64,000 bases of DNA from Leptobrachium leishanense. Its lineage: Eukaryota; Chordata; Amphibia; Anura; Megophryidae. The translations under genes and the position numbers were made by a program. Below are positions 12,201-21,200 of the stretch, piece after piece. The notes under the pieces are model-generated. The model was not told the DNA's origin. It did not search any database and saw only the letters and a program-made list of their open reading frames with translations. Each line of letters opens with the position of its first letter. Within the stretch, counting starts at the first letter, position 1. Location: the NCBI GenBank assembly GCA_009667805.1, contig CM019069.1, positions 46,000,201-46,064,200 of the forward strand, given 5' to 3'.

Positions 12201-15200
12201 CATCTAGGGCTCTATTACATTCCTTGCGCAAAAAAGCTAGCGCAGCGCGTTAATTTGTGCGCGAAGCGTTAAACGCTAACGCAAATAAATTAACGCTGGT
12301 ATTACAATCCACGCGCATTTTTTCATCCGTCAAAAAATAACGCGCGTAAAAAAAAAGACGCGCAAAACGCACGCGCATTACCATTGCACGCAGAAATCAT
12401 TGTGCGGACTGTTTTTTCACGCGATTCAGCCAATCAGAATTAAGAACCATAATTGTCTCCCGTTAAGTTTTTGCGCCTGTCAAAATCAATCTGAGTCTAT
12501 ATGCTGCAGCAATAATAAAAACACGTACAACTCCTCCATTTTATTGTTTGGGTAATTATGCGTAGAATGTGTAACTATACTTTGCTGTATTTGGTTTCGG
12601 CCAGAACGTTTCGATTTGCCATTAACACCAGCTTTTCAAAGACGTTAAAATTATGCGCGCAAACTTTGTACGTTAAATTATGCGCATAGATTGTAATACC
12701 ATCCGCGTACCAGCGCACAAACGCATTTGCACTCACAATGTTGAGTATAGGACGTGCGCAGTACAGTAAGCTCGCACAGCGTTCGCGCAGGTTCACCCGC
12801 AGTAGATGTTAACGCGCATTTTTTGCGCGGACACTGTAATACGACGTTTGGCGCAAAGGGATTTGCCCCTCGCTTTAATATGTTTTTGCGCACGCGTTAA
12901 CGTTTGCGCGAAGAATGTAATAGAGCCCGTATACTTCTAATGCATCAGTGATGCATATAGTAATTCTTGGGCTATATACAATTTCATTAAAAGGGAGGAC
13001 AATTACCAGGAAGACTTCCTCCATAGTTCCCAACAGCTCTCCCTACAGGCATACGGTTATTCTTCTACCATCAGAAGAATTCCCAAGTGGCCTAGAACGT
13101 AGCTAGGGATACCCGAGTCATTGGGTTTAAAGTTGGGGAAAGAGAAAAAAAAAACACAAAAGAGGACTAACCTTTGACGGATCTCTGGACCGGATTTGGG
13201 TCCGAGGAACTCAAAACATTGCGCAAAGTTGTTGGGTTCGGTATACTCGTCTATTGTTTCAATCAACCTTGACTTTGCCAAAATTTGAAATTCATAGTTG
13301 AAGAACGACAATGCCTGAAACAAACCCAAGAGGGCGCAGAGTATTTCTGGCTTGATATGCTCCATGTCTTGAATTAATTTCTGAGTGCATTTATCTAGGA
13401 GAGGCAAGTGATGGTATTTGGTGATTTGGAGAAATTGCACAACCCTGCGCAGGTGATGGACGTTCATTGTATCGAAGAGAGATTCTGCTTTCTCGATCAG
13501 TCTGTCGCGTAGCCTCGGTGAGATGACTACAGATATGCTGATCATCAAAATGGAAAGGATTCTGGGAAAAAGAAAGAAAGGATGACCTCTATAGGAGCGG
13601 GGAGCAATCACATGCGCTCTCACGAAATTCGCCTGAAGATTAGACCTCCTGATATCGAGCAGCACAATCGTCTTGGTATACAAGGAAACCCTCGAAATCC
13701 ATTTGACTCCTGGAACCTGGAAGAAAAAAGAAAGAAAGCCCAATGGTGCTTATATCTTTTAATAACAAAACTCCCGGCCTTGTATCTCCCTACACGTACA
13801 TTAAAACACATGTGGGTATCCAATAAAATCTCGCCCACATAAAAAGCATGTAAAGTCTATCTCACTTTCCATCCTCTCGTGTAACCACTACGTCCTGCTT
13901 AGGAGCTCCTCCTATACCCGCAGCAGCGTATAGGTTCACAGTGTACCGGCACGATGAATAGTAGTGACATAATACTGACCTGCCCCCCGGGACTTCATCA
14001 GAGCAAAGTCACAATCGCTTCCTCGGCTTTAGGCTAGGGTCAGACGAATGCATTTTTCACGTCTACCGTCAAAAAGTGCGTCAATGTGTCCGAACGCATT
14101 TTTTCACGGAAGACGCGATAGCGGTCATACGATGAGCAATTTCGGCCGTGATTTGTTACAGATCCAAACCAGGAAACTTTGGGTGTCTGGACGTTATGTT
14201 GGCCGGACATGAGCAGCGTCTGACGTCTCCTAATCACACACACACGCCGCTATGCGGACGCAGCGCACTCTGTACGTCAGTACTAGCGGTTCGACGTTCT
14301 TGCAAAAATGCGTTTGTTTGCCATTTGCGTTGCACGGCCGAAATTTCATGCGGACATACTTCGTGAGTGGGCCTGCGTTGGACGTAATTTGCTGCTACCA
14401 CGGCCTTAATAAATTGCGGCTAAACGCACGTTCGCCTGATCCCAGCCTTAAATATCCTCATGAAAAAAGAGAAAAAAAAAACGGCTTGTCTTTATTAAAT
14501 ATCCAATCCTTCTTATGAAGGTCAATCATTTAATCAATTCACAAATTAAAACTTGTGGACGTTTTAATCGAACACCCACATGTGTTTTAATGTACGTGTA
14601 GGGAGATACAAGGCGGGGAGTTTTTTTATTAAAAGATAAAAGATATACCACCATTGGGCTTTCTTTCTCTTTTCTCCCAGGTTCCAGGAGTCAAATGGAT
14701 TTCGAGGGTTTCTTGTATACCAAGAAGATTGTGCTGCTCGATATCGGGAGGTCTAATCTTCAGTCGAATTTCGTGAGAGCACACGTGATTGCTCCCCGCT
14801 TGTGACTGTGGCTCCTATAGTATCTATCACCATTTAAACGGCTATAGAAACTGCTTTTAGATTTTTTTTATTCTTTATGCAGGTTCCATGCTGTACAACT
14901 GCATAGAAGATCTTTCAATAGAAGTATATTTTGTGTGTTATATTTTCAATGCATGTGTGCCACAAAAGACACACAGGGTTATTCAGAGAGTGGTGAAAAG
15001 CAGGAGAATGACTGGAGAATGGAAAATTTTAGGTCAAAATAGCAGATTTGGAAAGTGAGATGAAGGAGAATTTTTCTGGTTTGGCTATTTTGACCTAGAA
15101 TTTTCCATTCTCCAGTTATTCTCCTGCTTTTCACCGCTCTCTGAATAACCCTGATATACTTGTGATAATATACTGCACTGAAGCACTTTATGCTATTAAT

Positions 15201-18200
15201 GTTGTCATGCCCCCATGATTTAGGATTTATTGTATATTTTTACTGTTATGTGTTGACTCTGCCTTTGCTGCCTATGAGCTATTGTTTTCATAGCTATTTT
15301 GATCCTGCTAGGTTTCCTTAGCCTTTCTGCATCCAGCTAGTTCCACCCCTTTGCTCAGTGTCTTGTTCTAAGGGACTTCCTGGTTACATAGCAGCCATTC
15401 TGTGCTCACTGCTGCACAAAACTAAGGTCTTTTTACCTGCATTGCTGTACACTCTTACAAGATTGTCAGTCTGATCATTAAACTCTTCAACTGGATTCAT
15501 CATTCTACATGTCAGTTTTGTTGAGTTGAAGCTATCTGCCGAACTTCATCGTGTGAGTACTGGTCAAATACCGACTTAGCTAGTCTAAAGCATCCACGCC
15601 TCACAGCTTTGCTTAGGGAAGCAGAATAAATGTCATATACACAGGTTTTCATGTATATGACATTTTAACCTCCCTGGCGTTACGATTCTGACATATTTTA
15701 TAGTTCAGAATCGTTACAATTTTTTAATCCCCCTAGCGGTATTCCTGAGTGTATACCGGGGATACCGCTTACAGCATTGAAATTTAACCCCAAGCCACAC
15801 TCGGGCTGGATACATACCTGTCCCTGTGCTCCATCGCTGTCCCCCGCAGTCACACTCCGGACGATCGCGACGTCATGCTTCCTGGTTCCCTTCCCGTGAA
15901 AAGGGAACCAGGACGCCGCGATCGGCTGGAGGAGAATGCGATTGCAGAGGTCAGTGAGGGAGCGCAGGTACAGATAGTTATCCAGCCCGAGTGTGGCTCG
16001 GGGTTACCGCTTTCAGCAATGAAATTAACCCCCGAGCCACTCGGGAAAACCACCAGGGGGGTTAAGGATGTTTTAGTGTGAAGACTACTATTTTATATAT
16101 TACTTTAGAGAAGTCCACGGACTCACTGCATAATCCCCCACTGTTCATTTCCTACGCCATCTTCCCACCCTGCCCGCTACATCAGGATCTCTTTGTACCC
16201 TCACCTAGTGTATCACCCCCTCTCCTCTTAGATTGTAAGATCTCGAGCAAAGTCCTCTCTCCTAATGCTCTGTGTGTTTAACTTGTATGGACATTTGTTA
16301 TTATGTCTCAACACACAGCGCTATGGAACTTCTTAGCGCTTTATAAAAACCTGTAACTGAAAGTGTCATGTGTTACCTTGTATCTTGCAGGTCGTCCAGG
16401 TTGTTATCCACAATACGTGCTATATGACCCATAATTGGACTCTCATTCAGATACTGGTCTGTCAGACAAACTGAAAATTTAGACAGTGCCACAGGGTTAA
16501 GCCTGTGAAAAAAAGAGAAAAATATCTGTGTTAATGTACACAAAGGAAAAAGCTGTACATACAATATATACATCACACACACGACAGAAATTCAGCACTC
16601 GCCTAAAAAAAGAACTTGACATTAACCTCCCTGGTGGTTTTCCCGAGTGTGGCTCGGGGTTACCGCTTTCAGCATAGGAATTTAACCCCGAGTCACACTC
16701 AGGATTACCGCTAGGGGATAAAAAAAAAAAAAATTGTGCCGATTCTTATGAAATATGTCAGAATCGTACCGCCAGGGAGGTTAAAGGATGCAATTAAGGA
16801 AATCACAAATAAAGTAGCAAAATTAACACTGAAACGCGTGGAATAAATGTGATCTTTACGACCAACTAGCAGTCATTTTCTTAACCTTGAAAACTACTAC
16901 TAGCTAGTCAAAATGCCTGTTTTATGCTAGGAGTTTTAATAAAAAGATTGCTACTTTAATTGAGAAATCCTCGAGTGCGTCCTTTTGTCAGACCCCACTC
17001 TGTGGTGCCCGGCGGCTGCTCTGTCCTGTGCGCGCTCCTCCGCTGTTCCCTCGTCCTATGCGCACGTGCTGCTGGCCTCAGCTTCTTTATGGCACCGGTG
17101 GCACGTCCCAGTCGTGACATCATTACGTCCGCGACGGCTTTTCGAAGTCATGTGATCCAGTCAGCCAATCACAGACCAGGGCGCAATATTTAAACTTCCT
17201 TAACCTGATTCTCACTGCCCTTTCGTGGTTCCGATTCCTCTGACCTTTAGGCCGTGTGCACACTAGCGTTTTCTACTGCGCACAGTACGTGCGTTATGAC
17301 GCACTTACCGGCGTCCGTCGCAGCGTTGTGTTGCTGTGACGGGGCCGGTCACATCCTTGTGCGCGCGCACTTAGTGCGCGTGTAGCATGCGTTCACCTAG
17401 AGATCCTCACCGTCGATGCTCTAGGATGCGAGTCGACGGGGCTGCAAAGCGCAATCCTATGGAGGATCATGCTTTGCAGCGCTGAGGGGGGGGGGCGGCA
17501 GACAGGCGTCAAGTGGACGCCGAAACACCGGTAAGTGAGTCTTAACGCACGTACTGTGCGCAGAAGAAAAGGCTGGGTGTACCCTAGCATTAAGTACCCT
17601 TTTGTTGTTGTTTCTTACTCTCAGACTGCTTTACGGTGTTTGACCCCGATTTGGCGGATTACCTGTGTAACTCTAATACCCTTTGACTCGGATTTTTATT
17701 GACCATTCTACCTGCTTTGTAGCGGTTCCCTGCTGCCAGGCTTTGCCCGGTTTTGTTCTCCTCATTCCTTTTTTCCATGCCTTTCCTGTCGTATTCTACC
17801 GGCCAAATAAGGACTGGTGTTTCCCTTCCTTTTTGCTATTTCTGCCTTAGTGGTTCACCTTTTGCCATTGCTAAACCCAGCCACTTCAAGGACTGGCACA
17901 GAACCTGGGTGAAGGGCTTCTTTGTCCTACGTCTCGGGCTAGACCATAGCATGCCCCAGAGATACCCTGAACCAGCCTCACACCTTTTTGCCTTTACACT
18001 GACATTTCTTTATGAGACAGGAAAGACTAGTACCAATGTGACGTAGTGCTGCAGACTTAATGTATATATAATGGACACATTGTAGCAAACAAAAAAGTTG
18101 ATTTTCCAGTCCACCAAGTTACTTCTATAAATACACAATCACATATATATGAGAATATATCAACTTTCTGGAGACACCCCAGAAGCCACAAGACAGGAGC

Positions 18201-21200
18201 TATTGCCCTATGATTTAAGGCAGTGGACAGCAATCTTGACCCTCCAGATGTTTGGAACTACATTTCCAAAGAGGCTCAGCCAGTCAGGTGAGTAGCTAAG
18301 CATCATGGAAGATGTAGTTCCAAAACATCTGGAGGGCTAAGGTGGAAGACCCTGATGTATGGATTCCTAGAGTCACGGCGTGATGTAAAAGCACTGGTAT
18401 TCGGAAACATGACTTGTCTGTTAAACTAACTGCAAGAGCATGTACAATGTCTGCTGAGCACTAGCCGATAACCTTTCAGGATGTGTCAGCCAGATACGGC
18501 AACGGCTGCTTTTAAGTAATGTTCTACTTTTCAAAAACAAAAACCACAAACACATTTAAAGGTGGCTTTCTAATGAGTGACAACAAAAAACAATGTCCTT
18601 TTTCAATAAGGCTGGTCAGTTTTACCATAATTTTAACTGCCTAAAGAGTTTATTTAACCCCTTCAATACTGTGATCATGTATACAGAATCAGCAGACACA
18701 GCAGCCGGAGATTGTGAGGAAGCGATCTGGAAATCTGCGTCTGCGTCTTTTGCAAATTACATTCGTTTGTACTAGTAAACAAATTTCCTTTGTACTTAGG
18801 CTCCGAAAGGTGCCAAAGTTTTAACACCGCGGGCCAGAGGGGATAACAGTTTTCAAAATCGGCTGGGGAATGTGTAAACTGACATCTCCCCAGCTGATCA
18901 TGCACAGAGCTCAGATTTGCAGCATCTCCATTTGACCAGTAGATGGTGACAATCTCCTTGCCAAATAGGTTATAACAGTAAGAAAAACATTGGGAATATT
19001 CACAAATATTTATTACTGTATAATTAATTAAAAATGGTTTTCCAAAAATGCAATGGTTCCGGACAGTGTTTTTTTAGGAAAATTGCTTGGTAGTGAACAG
19101 ATTGAATTCATACTGTGGTCGGCACATATACATTCGCTGAGAAAAAGAAACAGAAAAAAAAAAAAAAAAAAAAATCGATTGCATCCCTCTTCTGCCACAC
19201 AGCTCGTGCACGAATCGGTTAACCCCCTTCCCGACCGCTGACATACCATGTACGTCCTGCCCACAGGTCTCCCTTAGACCCGCGGACGTACATAGTACAT
19301 CAGCGGGCTCCTAACCTCCCTCCCGCCGATACTCACCTTCCTCGCTGGTTCCCACGACGTCTATGGCAAGCGTAAAGCTTGCTTTGGCGTTTCCTGGGGC
19401 CGGCCAATCCGATGATGTCATCACGCTACGTGATGACGCCAATCGGCCGGCACCAGTGGTCAGAAATCAGGAAGGGGCGGCTCCTTTGGAGCCCTCCATC
19501 TCCCCAACCGTTTAAGATACAGCGATGCAAGTTGCACCGCTGGAAAGTGGAGAGACTCCCCTTTTCAATGGTGTACAGAATTAACTGTTTCGCTGCCGGA
19601 TCGTGATTCGGCGCAAATGTGCGTCAACTCGCGATTCAAACCTGGAGGGGGCTAACATCTTGGATGTCAGCCAAGCCTCCAGGTTACCCCCCACCGCCAT
19701 CCACACCATATGTGTGAGTATGTCAGTGGGCCAGTTAACCCCCTAGCTGCCATGTGGAGATAAGGGGATCCAAAGGATCCCCCTATCTCCCGATCCCTAG
19801 AGGGTCATATTTGACATCATTGGAAAGGCCCGATTGTGGACTTTCCAATGATACCAAACATGACAAGGTTTGGTGTAACAATAAAATTTTAAAAAATAAA
19901 TAATTAAAAAAAATGTTTTTTTTTGTCTGGGAGGGGTTTAGTTAAATAGTACCTAGGCTGTCATCTAAAAATAATTAGCATAAAACTGTCAGAATGAGCG
20001 CAGCGCACATAGCTGAAGGGGTTAGAAGAAGAAAAAACAACCACCTCCACTAAGAAGGTGAACAATCACTCCACACACAGGTACAAATGGGCACCGGGCG
20101 TGGGCACACCCATATAGGACTAAACCTAGTATTGAGATACAACAAGAAAAAAGAGAAAAAAAAAAAAAACACACATTTGAGGGATACCCTCAAACAGATG
20201 GGAGTGCTAATTGAAACATAACTTTTAATAGATTATAATGCAAAGACACACATTGGTAAGACCGATAATTGTTAAAAAACAAATAGACACATGGACAAAT
20301 GCACAGTTTGCAGCAAGGAGAAAAAGAGTATAATATATTTAAAGCACAATACTTGAATTGCAGCTTAAGGGAACATTTATATACCTATACCCAGGGTTGT
20401 AATATGCATAGTTGGATGGAAAGTGCGTAGACAGTTGCAAAGATTGGCATTTAGGACGTAGTTGAAAACCCCGTTCAACTACGTCCTAAATGCCAATCTT
20501 TGCAACTGTCTACGCACTTTCCATCCAACTATGCATATTACAACCCTGGGTATAGGTATATAAATGTTCCCTTAAGCTGCAATTCAAGTATTGTGCTTTA
20601 AATATATTATACTCTTTTTCTCCTTGCTGCAAACTGTGCATTTGTCCATGTGTCTATTTGTTTTTTAACAATTATCGGTCTTACCAATGTGTGTCTTTGC
20701 ATTATAATCTATTAAAAGTTATGTTTCAATTAGCACTCCCATCTGTTTGAGGGTATCCCTCAAATGTGTTTTTTTTTTTTTTCTCTTTTTTCTTGTTGTA
20801 TCTCAATACTAGGTTTAGTCCTATATGGGTGTGCCCACGCCCGGTGCCCATTTGTACCTGTGTGTGGAGTGATTGTTCACCTTCTTAGTGGAGGTGGTTG
20901 TTTTTTCTTCTTCTAATCATTTACGCAAGAGTTTCAATACTCCATTTACAATCACTTAATTTTTTTATACACCATGGCTGGTTTTTTGAGTCAGGTAGGC
21001 AGTGGCAGTTTTTGGTGCTAGGATGCTGATAATGTCTTTTCTAATGATTCCAATATATACAATGCATTATTCCATTATCACATACATCTGACCCGAATGA
21101 AGCAGTAATTGTCCACTCCCACCTCTACTGATTTGGCTTTTCAAACAGTATTTAACCAGCCTTGGTGGCACACAGTACCGATATTAATCACAATCTATGT

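Larger units (their letters stand above)
14806..16376. other. FASTKD1 intron 3-4, distal part
   Basis: It holds a hairpin MITE (14974-15153), a P element (15665-16064) and a LINE/SINE tail (about 16190-16355). 15154-15664 shows nothing I can assign. Confidence 0.55.
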
